Positions 8,476 to 17,039 of a stretch of DNA of 61,141 nucleotides are shown here, in pieces (position 1 is the first letter of the stretch; the number at the start of each line of letters is the position of its first letter). The translations under genes were made by a program, and so were the position numbers. The notes below the pieces were generated by a model, which was not told the DNA's origin, made no database searches, and saw only the letters and a list, made by a program, of their open reading frames with translations. This DNA is from an uncultured Lachnospiraceae bacterium (lineage in GTDB: Bacteria > Bacillota > Clostridia > Lachnospirales > Lachnospiraceae): positions 1-61,141 of the forward strand of contig CADBCZ010000012.1 in NCBI GenBank assembly GCA_902793335.1, in the 5' to 3' direction.

Positions 8476-9144
8476 TCAATTATCATACTTCCAAACATAT
8501 CCCTTACCATAAACTGTATGTATCGGCATATCCGTTCCTTTTAAAGTAAGTTTGCCTCTTAGTCGGTTGACTGTAACCGACAATGCATTCTCATCCACAT
8601 ACTCTGCCCCATCAGTCCAGATACTGTCAACAAGATAATCCCTCGTAAGAGTCCGTCCAACATTATCAGTAAGCAGTTTTAACAATTTCTGTTCAGTCTT
8701 ACTGAAATCCACATTCAAACCACCGGCATAAAACTGCATTTTTCCGAAATCAAATATATAATTATCATCACGATATATATTATCTTTGGCACTATCTACC
8801 TTATTCAACACCTTGCCAATTCGTGCACGAAGTACCATAAGACTAAACGGCTTTGTAATGTAGTCATCCGCACCAAGTGTAAGTCCCATAACCTCATCAG
8901 TTTCAAGATCATTAGCCGTAAGCATAATAACCGGAACATCCGAAGATTTTCGTAATTCCCTTAAAAAATCAAATCCGTTGCCGTCCGGCAGGTTGACATC
9001 AAGAATTATAAGATCAACTGCCTCGTCCTTATTAAAATCGCCAAGTTTATGACACTGTCTAAATGAATAATCACTATTAGCAAGTGCAAACATTATTCCG
9101 TCATTTAATGCCTTATCATCCTCTATTATTGTAATATTCTTCAT
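8476..9144 (-). CDS. OmpR/PhoB-family response regulator
   Basis: A 222-aa transcription factor. The receiver domain (1-115) has acidic residues E8-D9-D10, phospho-acceptor D49 (LIILDVNLPDG), T76 and K98. The winged-helix DNA-binding domain (~125-222) ends in the typical VYGKGYVWK. It is the first gene of the two-component operon and is followed after 118 bp by the kinase. Its 5' region contains the structured RNA at 9177-9287, whose U8 tail ends 32 bases before the start codon, so expression may be attenuated. The likely target is the ABC transporter downstream. An AAAGGA site precedes the ATG. Confidence 0.9.
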   Translation of the reverse strand: MKNITIIEDDKALNDGIMFALANSDYSFRQCHKLGDFNKDEAVDLIILDVNLPDGNGFDFLRELRKSSDVPVIMLTANDLETDEVMGLTLGADDYITKPFSLMVLRARIGKVLNKVDSAKDNIYRDDNYIFDFGKMQFYAGGLNVDFSKTEQKLLKLLTDNVGRTLTRDYLVDSIWTDGAEYVDENALSVTVNRLRGKLTLKGTDMPIHTVYGKGYVWKYDN

Positions 9145-9176
9145 GTTTAATATATCCTTTTAATTATTATTTTCAT

Positions 9177-9287
9177 AAAAAAAATCATCCGCTGTCCAAC
9201 GATAGCTCCACATAGCCTACGCATAAGAAAAAAGAGTCGTGGACAATGCGGCAAAAAACCACACTCGCTTTGAACGGATGATTAATC
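9177..9287 (-). ncRNA. Compact structured RNA with U8 tail (sRNA or leader/attenuator)
   Basis: On the minus strand, from about 9287 to 9177, a closing stem AATCATCCG/CGGATGATT (9275-9283 with 9183-9191, 9 bp) encloses two further helices. One is AGTGTGG/CCGCATT (9259-9265 with 9245-9251, two G-U pairs, T-rich loop). The other is TGTCCACGA/TCGTTGGACA (9237-9245 with 9193-9202, one bulge), continued by CTC/GAG. The last stem is followed immediately by eight T. An extended -10 promoter lies 7 bases before the predicted 5' end. There is no SRP, 6S or T-box signature. It is either a free ~110-nt RNA or a 5' leader controlling the response-regulator operon. Confidence 0.55.
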
Positions 9288-9293
9288 AGGATT

Positions 9294-9302
9294 ATTATAA
9301 CA
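9294..9302 (-). promoter_or_regulatory. Extended -10 promoter for the structured RNA / two-component operon
   Basis: On the minus strand TGTTATAAT combines a perfect TATAAT (9294-9299) with the TGn extension. The -35 region at 16-18 bp is poor (TTTTGT-like), as expected for an extended -10 promoter. The predicted start is near 9287. Confidence 0.55.
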
Positions 9303-9380
9303 CTTTTTTTAAATTACAAAACACTCTTTTTACTTTTTTAACTTATTACTATATGTATTAGTCTCTTGCAAAAAATGTAC

Positions 9381-9409
9381 TTGAACAATTATAAAGCATT
9401 ATCTATAAT
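9381..9409 (+). promoter_or_regulatory. Sigma-A promoter of the dihydrouridine synthase gene
   Basis: TTGAAC (9381-9386), a 17-bp spacer and a perfect TATAAT (9404-9409), about 90 bp before the start codon of the only plus-strand gene. Confidence 0.7.
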
Positions 9410-9497
9410 AACCCTCATAATGAGAGAATTAACTTTGCAAGTAATAAGAGATAATCAAAACACTACTAATAATTAATAATATGTTCAGGAGAGAAAC

Positions 9498-10463
9498 ATG
9501 AAAATTTACCTTGCTCCCATGGAGGGCATAACCACATATATATACAGAAATGCATACCAAAAATACTACGGTGGCATCGATATCTACTATACACCTTTTG
9601 TTGCAAACAGAAAGTTAAAGAGTCGCGAACTTGCTGATGTTCTACCTGATAACAACAAAGTATTATCGATTGTTCCACAAATCCTTACCAATCAGACAGA
9701 TGTGTTTTTAGAGATTACATCGCAGCTATATGATATGGGATACAATGAAGTAAATCTTAATCTAGGCTGTCCTTCAGGAACTGTTGTTGCAAAACATCGA
9801 GGTGCAGGCTTCTTAAATGATCAAAGAGAATTGGAAAAGTTTCTGGATATCATATATGAAAAAAGTCCCCTTCCCATTTCAATCAAAACAAGACTCGGTA
9901 TAGATTCTTTGTACGAATGGGAAGATCTTCTTGTGATGTATAAAAAATTCCCGATAAAAGAATTAATTGTTCATGCAAGAACTTTGAATCAGGGCTATAA
10001 TGGTACACCAAGTCTTGATGCATTCCACATGGCCCAGGATATTCTGTCATGTCCTCTGTGCTATAATGGAGATATTATTGATATTACCTCCTACAAGAAA
10101 CTCATAGCTATTTGCCCTGATACAAAAGCTGTAATGCTGGGACGAGGTGCAATTGCCAATCCTATGCTCCCGCAAATATTGATCGCAGATAATTTATTAC
10201 ACGACAACAATAACACAAATACTAATCTCACAGCCAAAACCACAGGTAGCGATACCTTCATTTCTTTTCATGACGAACTGCTAGAGCGATATCGTGAATA
10301 TATGTCCGGCGACCAGCCTGTACTCTACAAAATGAAAGAACTATGGACTTTCTGGAGCCAAAATATGAACATAGACAAAAAAGCACTCAAAAAAATCAAG
10401 AAAGCGCAAAGTCTCAATGTATATCAACATATTGTGAACGAACTCATACTTTCAAACTCCTAA
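9498..10463 (+). CDS. tRNA-dihydrouridine synthase (Dus family)
   Basis: A 321-aa FMN-dependent enzyme that reduces specific uridines of tRNA to dihydrouridine with NADPH. The TIM barrel opens with the FMN-binding LAPMEGIT (5-12). The catalytic cysteine is C91 in the family motif NLGCPSGTVVAKHRGAG. A later phosphate-binding strand reads MLGRGAIANP. The length suits the family. AGGAGAG and an upstream promoter support the start. It is the only gene on the plus strand, and its last 20 bp overlap the 3' end of the convergent alkD-like gene, so the two transcripts are antisense at their ends. Which tRNA position it modifies cannot be read from the sequence. Confidence 0.92.
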   Translation: MKIYLAPMEGITTYIYRNAYQKYYGGIDIYYTPFVANRKLKSRELADVLPDNNKVLSIVPQILTNQTDVFLEITSQLYDMGYNEVNLNLGCPSGTVVAKHRGAGFLNDQRELEKFLDIIYEKSPLPISIKTRLGIDSLYEWEDLLVMYKKFPIKELIVHARTLNQGYNGTPSLDAFHMAQDILSCPLCYNGDIIDITSYKKLIAICPDTKAVMLGRGAIANPMLPQILIADNLLHDNNNTNTNLTAKTTGSDTFISFHDELLERYREYMSGDQPVLYKMKELWTFWSQNMNIDKKALKKIKKAQSLNVYQHIVNELILSNS

Positions 10464-11127
10464 GGTATAACTTTTGCTCAGACGTTATCCTTCTACTCTC
10501 AACAGCCTTCTGAATCGTTTTGTTGTGAGTCCATTTATCAAGAATATTATTTTCGAGAACTACAATAGTATCGTCATACTGCTTTGCGAGCGCTGTAGCA
10601 AAATACCATGCTATCATCATATTAATGTAATATTCTTCCGAATGTATAGATGCAACCAGATTGAGATATTTCTTATCAAAATCGTCATCAAGGAAATGAC
10701 TCATCAACATCTTAATAGCAAATCTAACCGTATACGTTTTGTCAGAAAGTATCCACTCATTGATCCTATTCAACAACTCAAGCTTATGTTTCTTGAATAA
10801 CTTAGGTGCCATCTGATCACAAGTTGCCCAATTATCAACAAAAGGCAAAAACGCCTCTATCCTTTCCATACATTCATCATAGTCCTTGATTTCTGATATT
10901 ATAAATGCATGTAACTGATTCTCGTCGAAAGAAGAGTGAGGAAGGTCATCTAAAAAAAAATCAACCTCATCCATTTTCGACATTTTCTTAGCTAGTGTTT
11001 TAAGTTCAGGTGTTCTTACTCCAATAAAATAATCCTTTGATACATTTGGAATTAATCCACTCTGAAAATCACGGTACTTTACATCCTGTAATCTGTGTAA
11101 TTTTTTTCTCAAATCTTCTGTAATCAT
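10444..11127 (-). CDS. DNA alkylation repair protein (AlkD-like HEAT-repeat)
   Basis: A 227-aa all-helical protein of the AlkD family, which removes positively charged alkylated bases such as 3-methyladenine and 7-methylguanine without flipping them. The conserved core DNWATCDQ (98-105) supplies W100 and catalytic-type D104, with the same four-residue spacing as Trp109/Asp113 of characterised AlkD. A second aromatic patch, MMIAWYFA, lies near 172-179 in the position of Trp187. A run of two-helix HEAT-like repeats spans the protein. It overlaps the Dus gene tail to tail by 20 bp. The ribosome site is weak (AAAGAGA). It is upstream in transcription only of its own 3' end, so it is probably monocistronic. 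Confidence 0.85.
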   Translation of the reverse strand: MITEDLRKKLHRLQDVKYRDFQSGLIPNVSKDYFIGVRTPELKTLAKKMSKMDEVDFFLDDLPHSSFDENQLHAFIISEIKDYDECMERIEAFLPFVDNWATCDQMAPKLFKKHKLELLNRINEWILSDKTYTVRFAIKMLMSHFLDDDFDKKYLNLVASIHSEEYYINMMIAWYFATALAKQYDDTIVVLENNILDKWTHNKTIQKAVESRRITSEQKLYLRSLKV

Positions 11128-11177
11128 TTCTCTTTCTACATTATCCCACTTTCTAAAAAAATCTGTATACCTGTAAA

Positions 11178-12164
11178 TTATTCATATCTACTCATATTAT
11201 CCAAAATAAGCTTAATCATCTTTTCTTTGACAGCAATCGGGCTATCAATAACCACAGTTCCACCAAAAGCTAATACCCAACTAAGAAACTGATTACTGAC
11301 AACAACATCAACCTTAACCTTAAAATGCTCTTCATCTACCTTGACTATCGTTATGTCCTTACCAAAACGATCAATTATAGCATTAGCCATACTGTTATCA
11401 CAAATAAGAGTTACCGTCTGTTCCTCTCCGTCAAACATTTTAAATCGTCTGCAACTATATATACTTTTATCAATCTTTTTAAATTGTGATAAACCTTGTC
11501 TCTTATCACTAATCTCTTCTGTTCCAAGCATCTTATCAATACGATAGTTTCTGAAATCATCAACTTCACTATCATATCCAATCAGATAATAATTCTCATT
11601 GTCCCATATAAGAGTCCATGGGCTTATTTCATAATAATTCCCATTGCGATGAAATTCCATCTTACCTGAAACATTCCAGCTATAATACTTAAATTTTATC
11701 TTATGATTATTGGATATAGCATTCTGCACAGCATCAATCGTATAGAAAATGCTTTCATTCATATTCTTGACACGCCCGGAAACATATACATTTCTATCAA
11801 TCATCTTCTTATCATAGATACTTACCATATCCTCAAGCTTACGTATTAGTTCTTTAGACTTCTTCTCAGAAATAAACTTCGATGATACTATCGCATCTAT
11901 GATAATATGAAGTTCAGCCAATTCAAAATTTCTGGAAACGCAATGATAATATGTATTCATACCTTCCTGATACTTCAAAATCTCAATCCCGTAATCATTA
12001 AGAGCTGCTATATCATCATATATACTTTTCCGTCCTGCCTCTATGTCATACTTGTTAAGCTCTGCAATAATCTCCCTCATTGTCAGAGCATGATTATCAT
12101 CAGTTTTCTCCTGCATGATCTTAGCAAGATACAATAACTTCAATTTCTGATTCTTTGATCTCAT
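11178..12164 (-). CDS. WYL-domain transcriptional regulator
   Basis: About 328 aa. The N-terminal winged helix-turn-helix of DeoR type (residues ~1-65: LTMREIIAELN..GRKSIYDDIAALNDYGIEI) is followed by a WYL ligand-binding domain (~130-210: KFKYYSWNVSG..YEISPWTLIWDNENYYLIGYD) and a WCX C-terminal extension. WYL proteins usually bind nucleic acid or nucleotide ligands and often control DNA-damage or defence genes. Its divergence from a target is not evident here, but the AlkD-like repair gene lies 50 bp downstream and may be co-transcribed. I chose the ATG at 12164 because GGGGATGG is 5 bases upstream; the longer TTG start lacks a site. Confidence 0.86.
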   Translation of the reverse strand: MRSKNQKLKLLYLAKIMQEKTDDNHALTMREIIAELNKYDIEAGRKSIYDDIAALNDYGIEILKYQEGMNTYYHCVSRNFELAELHIIIDAIVSSKFISEKKSKELIRKLEDMVSIYDKKMIDRNVYVSGRVKNMNESIFYTIDAVQNAISNNHKIKFKYYSWNVSGKMEFHRNGNYYEISPWTLIWDNENYYLIGYDSEVDDFRNYRIDKMLGTEEISDKRQGLSQFKKIDKSIYSCRRFKMFDGEEQTVTLICDNSMANAIIDRFGKDITIVKVDEEHFKVKVDVVVSNQFLSWVLAFGGTVVIDSPIAVKEKMIKLILDNMSRYE

Positions 12165-12275
12165 GAATACCATCCCCAAGCAAAACTAATAATAAAATAA
12201 TGTCAACTATATATATCATATCAATTGAATATTCTATCACAAATATGACCACATATAAAGTAAACGAGATATAAA

Positions 12276-12632
12276 TCACCCCAAAAACATTCGAATAGAT
12301 TCCAGTCTGTTTTCATATTCTTCCCTTATCATCTCTATATCCAAATTCGCAGTGAGAATGTGAAGACAGTTAAGCTGCTTCATCAATTCTCTTCTCTGCC
12401 CAATCAATTTCTTAAGTTGTATGAGTATATTCCCATCCTGAATAATGTCAAAGCTGTTTTCGTCTATCTCATCTATTACTTTAGTTATAGCGTCATCAAC
12501 ATCCGTTATATCAACTTCTATGTTCGTTATATATTGTTTGACATTTTGATAAAACTCCACCTGCTTTAATACAAAATCCATCCAGTCATTGTCTCTTCCA
12601 TCAAAAATTGTTTCTTTTCTAAGGTAACTCAT
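12276..12632 (-). CDS. Hypothetical 118-aa helical protein
   Basis: Not recognised. The sequence is strongly helical and rich in I, D and E, with no membrane segment or signal peptide. The region ~35-100 has heptad-like spacing suggesting a coiled coil, and RMFLG ends the protein. A strong AAGGAGG precedes the ATG, which supports a real gene. It sits between the WYL regulator and the aldo/keto reductase terminator. The spacer upstream of it (12633-12785) holds only a GGGTG/CACCC inverted repeat near 12700-12727 and no gene. Confidence 0.6.
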   Translation of the reverse strand: MSYLRKETIFDGRDNDWMDFVLKQVEFYQNVKQYITNIEVDITDVDDAITKVIDEIDENSFDIIQDGNILIQLKKLIGQRRELMKQLNCLHILTANLDIEMIREEYENRLESIRMFLG

Positions 12633-12785
12633 CTATATTTCCTCCTTACACAAAATCACTGTAACAACATATCAGACTCCTTATATATTATATATCACAA
12701 AGGGTGTTTCATAAAAATGCCACCCTGATAGTTAAAGGGAGCTAATGAATAAGTCATCAAACTAAATGTAGTTTAAAATTAATCT

Positions 12786-12817
12786 AAAAAAAGAAGAACC
12801 GGTCACCCGATTCTTCT
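12786..12817 (-). terminator. Terminator after the aldo/keto reductase gene
   Basis: AGAAGAA (12792-12798) and TTCTTCT (12811-12817) pair, with CGG/CCG continuing the stem inside one mismatch. The minus strand then reads TTTTTTT (12792-12786). Confidence 0.7.
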
Positions 12818-12885
12818 CTCTATTCACATTGATTATACCTTAAAAATATCTGTTTTTTACTGCACTAAATCTTTATATCTTGAGA

Positions 12886-13815
12886 TTACGGCAAAAACTT
12901 TCCGGATGCCAGATATAGCTCATACCAATCATGATGTGAAAGCTCAACCGTTGTAGCAGCACAAATATCTTTGATGTGTTCTGGATTCATAGTTCCGATT
13001 ATGGCTTGCATTCCTGCAGGATGTCTTAGTATCCAGGCTATGGCTATAGCTGCCTTTGACACGCCTTCACGCTCTGCCATATCACCCAGCGTTTTATTAA
13101 GCTCCGGATAATCCGGATTATCAATAAATGTTCCACCAAACATTCCCACCTGCAACGGTGACCATGCCTGAATGGTTATATCATTTAATCTGCAATAATC
13201 CAAAACATTTCCATCTCTGTTTATAGAAAAATCTGTTGTCTTGTTGTTTAAATAGAGTGCCTGATCAATCAACTGTGATTGCTCAAGCGAAAGTTGTAGT
13301 TGATTGATGATAATTGGTTGCTTAACATATTTCTTGAGCAATTCAACCTGCATAGGAACCAGATTACTCACTCCAAAATGTCTAACTTTACCTGCCTCTT
13401 CCAACTCATCGAATGCCTTTGCGACCTCCTCAGGATCAAACAGCACATCCGGTCTATGCAAAAGAAGTGTATCAAGATATTCGGTATTCAATCTTTTTAA
13501 AATATCATCAACACTTGAAAGAATATTGTCCTTTGTCCAGTCAAACTCATTACGTTCAGGACATATGCCACATTTACTCTGTATAAATATATCCTCTCTT
13601 TTTATTCCTGTAAGTGGAAATGCTTCCGCAAAACGGATTTCTGCCGAGCCATTCTCACCATAACATGTTGCATGATCAAAAAAATTAATCCCACAATCAT
13701 ACGCGGTACGGATAACCTTTGCGGCAGCATCCTTATCCAGTGCCGGTATTCTCATACATCCCTGTATTATAACCGAAGCATTCTGTGGTCCGTTTATAAT
13801 ATCTATATTTCTCAA
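12886..13815 (-). CDS. Aldo/keto reductase
   Basis: A 309-aa NAD(P)H-dependent TIM-barrel oxidoreductase that reduces aldehydes or ketones. The catalytic tetrad is complete: D47 and Y52 (FFDHATCYGENGSAE), K81 (QSKCG) and H120 (LLLHRPD). The C-terminal cofactor-phosphate region (AIIGTMNPEHI, LSHHDWYELY) matches the YdhF/AKR11-12 type. The start is a TTG eight bases after GGAGGG; no in-frame ATG nearby is better. Monocistronic, with a clean terminator at 12786-12817. The substrate is not predictable. Confidence 0.9.
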   Translation of the reverse strand: MRNIDIINGPQNASVIIQGCMRIPALDKDAAAKVIRTAYDCGINFFDHATCYGENGSAEIRFAEAFPLTGIKREDIFIQSKCGICPERNEFDWTKDNILSSVDDILKRLNTEYLDTLLLHRPDVLFDPEEVAKAFDELEEAGKVRHFGVSNLVPMQVELLKKYVKQPIIINQLQLSLEQSQLIDQALYLNNKTTDFSINRDGNVLDYCRLNDITIQAWSPLQVGMFGGTFIDNPDYPELNKTLGDMAEREGVSKAAIAIAWILRHPAGMQAIIGTMNPEHIKDICAATTVELSHHDWYELYLASGKFLP

Positions 13816-13913
13816 ATCTATTTCCCTCCATCATCTAAATTACTATGACATTACTTTTTCGTCTCACCCTCAAAGCAGCTCAACCAAGCATATCAAGTGT
13901 ATTCCATTGTACA

Positions 13914-15836
13914 TTACAAATGTGTAATTATTGTATAATCCGCGTCACCAGACAAAGGATTTCGTTTTTCATAATCATACACAACATATCTGATATTATC
14001 CTTATCAATTGGCAGTTCATCAGTTAAAATACTGTCATTGCACGATAAATTATAACCTTCCATGTCATCATTTATCCACTTTAACGACGCCGCATTCACT
14101 ACTTCAATGTGCATTGCTCTTGACGCCTGTTTTGAATCATACCCTTTGCGCATAAGCGATAACTCATCTGTCCCGCCCTGCTTAAAAAAGTTGTTATAAT
14201 CTTCTTTTGAAATTGGAACACTCTTACTCCACGAAGGTCTATTCTTAACATTTTCTCTACAATAATAATCAAACGAAAGAAGATTGTCAAAAATCACATC
14301 AGCCAGTTCACCGATACTCTTATCTTGCTTATAGATACTGTCATCAGATTTCTTATCAGCCAATCTATAAAGAACACCGCATTTCTTATCACTACTCACA
14401 TTTTTCGAAAAGAAAGACCTAAGCACTTCATATCTGGCTTCACGCTTGAAACCTATACCAAACAAATCCTGCTCTTCATAATAGTTACCAAGTCTTTCAA
14501 ACATCTCAAACGGAGTATCAAAAAAAATACCCAAATAAGGCAGCACATGTTCAAACTGATCTGAGTTGTAATAAACCTCCACCATCTCTTCAACCTGCTT
14601 AAGCTTTAAAATTTCATCATATGACACCCACTTGGTTGCCAGAACCTCATACGGCTCATACTCACTATATATCAGTCCGTATTCCATAGCCTTTTTCTCC
14701 ATGTATGAACCCTTAAGCACCTTCAAAAATCCAAGTTGCAGCTGATTAGGCTTCATGGAATATGCCCGGTTAAATGAATCAACAAAAGAGTCGTAATTCT
14801 CATAAGGAAGTCCCGCAATAAGGTCAAGATGCTGGTGAATATTGCCCATCTTCCTTATTGTAAGCATGTTTTTCTTTAATCTTTCAATATCCATGACACG
14901 TCTTATTTCTTCTATGGTCACTTTATTTGTTGACTGTAATCCTATCTCTAACTGGATTAGTCCGGGTCTCATTTTTTTAAATATTGATATATCCTCATCA
15001 CCGATAAGATCCGCAGATATTTCAAAATGATAATTGGTAAATCCATTATCATTTTCCTGAATATATCTCCATATCTGTCTTGCTCTTTCCCTATCACAGT
15101 TAAAAGTTCTATCTATAAATTTAACCTGTCTCACCATATTCTTCATAAAAAAAGAAATCTCATTTTTAACCAGAGTCAAATTTCTAAATCTGACACTTTT
15201 ATCAATTGATGACAGACAATAGCTACATGAAAAAGGACATCCTCTGCTACTCTCATAATATAAAATCTTATTCTCAAATCTGTTAAGATCTTCATAAATA
15301 AATGGAATATCATCCATAGAAATAAGCGATCTTTCCATAGTTTTTGAAATACATCCATCGGTTTTTCTATATGCTATTCCTTTGACATAATCAAGCTTTT
15401 CATCAGGAATATCATTTCCGTTTTCACAATACAGTTTCACCAATTCATAAACAGTAGCTTCGCCCTCTCCACAAATAACACCGTCTATGTATTCATGCTC
15501 TCCCAGTAGTTTTTCACTGTCATAGCTCACCTCAGGTCCGCCAAGCCATATATCTGTCATGGGCGAAACCTTTTTTATATCCCGGCATATTGTAAGTATC
15601 TCAGAAATATTCCAAATATAACAGGAAAATGCCAAAACATCAGCCTTTTCTTTATATATTGACTGCATAATAGCATCCAGATTATGATTGATGGTATATT
15701 CTTTTACTATCAGTTCAAATCCATCTAATGAACCGATTTCCTCAACAATTCTTTTTTTCGTATATGCTTCCAAATCAAACACTGCCAGATTGGAATGAAC
15801 ATATTTCGCATTTAAAGCAACCAATGCAATCTTCAT
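13914..15836 (-). CDS. B12-binding domain radical SAM protein (DUF4080 type)
   Basis: A 640-aa enzyme. An N-terminal cobalamin-binding-like Rossmann domain (1-~135, with VLAFSCYIWNISEI and IWLGGPEVSYD) is followed by a radical SAM core with the [4Fe-4S] triad C200, C204, C207 (GCPFSCSYC). The DUF4080 C-terminal region (~430-640) comes last. Such proteins cleave S-adenosylmethionine reductively and probably use cobalamin for methyl transfer or rearrangement on an unknown substrate. The reading frame is open for 39 codons further upstream, but AAGGAA lies just before the ATG at 15836, and homology-like sequence begins there (MKIALVALNAKYVHSN). It lies 62 bp after pta, behind a hairpin. Confidence 0.85.
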   Translation of the reverse strand: MKIALVALNAKYVHSNLAVFDLEAYTKKRIVEEIGSLDGFELIVKEYTINHNLDAIMQSIYKEKADVLAFSCYIWNISEILTICRDIKKVSPMTDIWLGGPEVSYDSEKLLGEHEYIDGVICGEGEATVYELVKLYCENGNDIPDEKLDYVKGIAYRKTDGCISKTMERSLISMDDIPFIYEDLNRFENKILYYESSRGCPFSCSYCLSSIDKSVRFRNLTLVKNEISFFMKNMVRQVKFIDRTFNCDRERARQIWRYIQENDNGFTNYHFEISADLIGDEDISIFKKMRPGLIQLEIGLQSTNKVTIEEIRRVMDIERLKKNMLTIRKMGNIHQHLDLIAGLPYENYDSFVDSFNRAYSMKPNQLQLGFLKVLKGSYMEKKAMEYGLIYSEYEPYEVLATKWVSYDEILKLKQVEEMVEVYYNSDQFEHVLPYLGIFFDTPFEMFERLGNYYEEQDLFGIGFKREARYEVLRSFFSKNVSSDKKCGVLYRLADKKSDDSIYKQDKSIGELADVIFDNLLSFDYYCRENVKNRPSWSKSVPISKEDYNNFFKQGGTDELSLMRKGYDSKQASRAMHIEVVNAASLKWINDDMEGYNLSCNDSILTDELPIDKDNIRYVVYDYEKRNPLSGDADYTIITHL

Positions 15837-15861
15837 TTTTAATAATTCCTTCCCGACACAA

Positions 15862-15887
15862 AAGGACAGGCATATTTGCCTGTCCTT
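15862..15887 (-). terminator. Perfect hairpin between pta and the radical SAM gene
   Basis: AAGGACAGGCA (15862-15872) and TGCCTGTCCTT (15877-15887) form an 11-bp perfect stem with a TATT loop. The T-tract on the minus side is short (CTTTTG), so read-through into the radical SAM gene is likely to be partial. Confidence 0.6.
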
Positions 15888-15898
15888 AGATATTAATC

Positions 15899-16882
15899 TT
15901 ATGATAAAGCAGCTGTTATAATTGCCATCGAATATACTTCTGTTGCTGTACAACCTCTTGATAGATCATTAATCGGAGAATTAAGACCAAGAAGAATAGG
16001 ACCATATGCCTCAAAATTACCCATTCTCTGTGCAATCTTATATCCAATGTTACCGGCATTGATATCTGGGAAAATAAATGTATTTGCATGTCCTGCCACT
16101 TCAGAGTCAGGGCATTTCTTCTTAGCTACCTTAGGCGAAACCGCTGCATCAAACTGCATTTCTCCATCGATTGGAACATCCGGATTTCTCTCCTTTGTCT
16201 TTCTGGCAGCATTTCTCATCTTATCAACATCTTCGCCCTTTCCCGAACCATCTGTCGAATAGCTTAAGAACGCAACATGAGGATCAACTCCAAACACCTT
16301 TGCACATCTGATCGTCTCTTCTGCAATCTCAACCAGATCGTCCTCTGATGGCTTGATATTGATACCACAATCACCCATAGCCAATACCTCATTACCACCT
16401 GTCGCAGATGGACGTACAAGTATAAAACATGATGAAACCAATGTATTTCCAGGTTTTGTCTTAATCAACTGCAATGCAGGACGAACTGTATCAGCCGTTG
16501 AATATGTAGCTCCTCCCAATAGAGCATCTGCATATCCCATCTTGACAAGCATAGTTCCAAAATAATTGTTCTCTTTAAGGATTTCTCTGGCTTGCTCAGG
16601 TGTTACTCCCTTGCTCTTTCTAAGTTCACAGAACTCCTCGACCATTTTATCCATTTCTTTAAAATCCATAGGGTTGATTATCTCTGCGCCCCTGATATTA
16701 AATCCCGAATCCTCCGCCGATTCATTAATCTTATCAGGATCTCCAACAAGGATGGGATGTAAAAAATTGCTGGCCAGCAAACGCGATGAAGCCTCAAGTA
16801 TTCTTGAATCACTGCCTTCTGTAAAAACTATTCTCTTAGGATTCTTTTTAAGAATATCAATCAATTGTCCAAATCCAAACAT
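15899..16882 (-). CDS. pta: Phosphate acetyltransferase
   Basis: A 327-aa enzyme converting acetyl-CoA and phosphate to acetyl-phosphate and CoA, the first step of acetate formation and ATP gain in fermenters. It is the short, single-domain Pta. Hallmarks are FTEGSDSRIL near the N-terminus, GMLVKMGYADALLGGATYSTADTVRP-like central sequence, DGEMQFDAAVSP and the C-terminal GLNSPINDLSRGCT. Acetate kinase is not adjacent, which is unusual for clostridia. The ATG at 16882 is ten bases after GGAGG; a TTG two codons earlier is too close to it. A strong promoter lies at 16948-16975. Confidence 0.93.
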   Translation of the reverse strand: MFGFGQLIDILKKNPKRIVFTEGSDSRILEASSRLLASNFLHPILVGDPDKINESAEDSGFNIRGAEIINPMDFKEMDKMVEEFCELRKSKGVTPEQAREILKENNYFGTMLVKMGYADALLGGATYSTADTVRPALQLIKTKPGNTLVSSCFILVRPSATGGNEVLAMGDCGINIKPSEDDLVEIAEETIRCAKVFGVDPHVAFLSYSTDGSGKGEDVDKMRNAARKTKERNPDVPIDGEMQFDAAVSPKVAKKKCPDSEVAGHANTFIFPDINAGNIGYKIAQRMGNFEAYGPILLGLNSPINDLSRGCTATEVYSMAIITAALS

Positions 16883-16947
16883 AATCAACTACCCTCCATT
16901 TTTATTAATAATATATCAAAAAATATTGTATACAATCTCTAAATTCT

Positions 16948-16975
16948 ATTATATATTCTTTTGATAATTTCTCAA
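16948..16975 (-). promoter_or_regulatory. Sigma-A promoter of pta
   Basis: On the minus strand TTGAGA (16970-16975), a 16-bp spacer and a perfect TATAAT (16948-16953), about 65 bp before the pta start. Confidence 0.65.
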
Positions 16976-17039
16976 CCCATTTTCCAAATATTTTTTATCA
17001 AAATATGTCTTTTTTTCTATACATATTTTAACATAAGAA

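Noticed and set aside
9177-9287. Identification of the structured RNA as SRP RNA, 6S RNA or a T-box leader
   Set aside because: The conserved SRP GGAAGCA-type loop, the 6S open bubble and the T-box TGGNACCGCG sequence are all absent, and the fold does not match.
15837-15953. N-terminal extension of the radical SAM protein
   Set aside because: The 39 extra codons run through the pta terminator and the end of pta, and the ribosome site is directly before the internal ATG at 15836.
16889-17039. Riboswitch in front of pta
   Set aside because: Very AT-rich leader with a normal promoter but no stable paired core; nothing beyond the promoter is supported.
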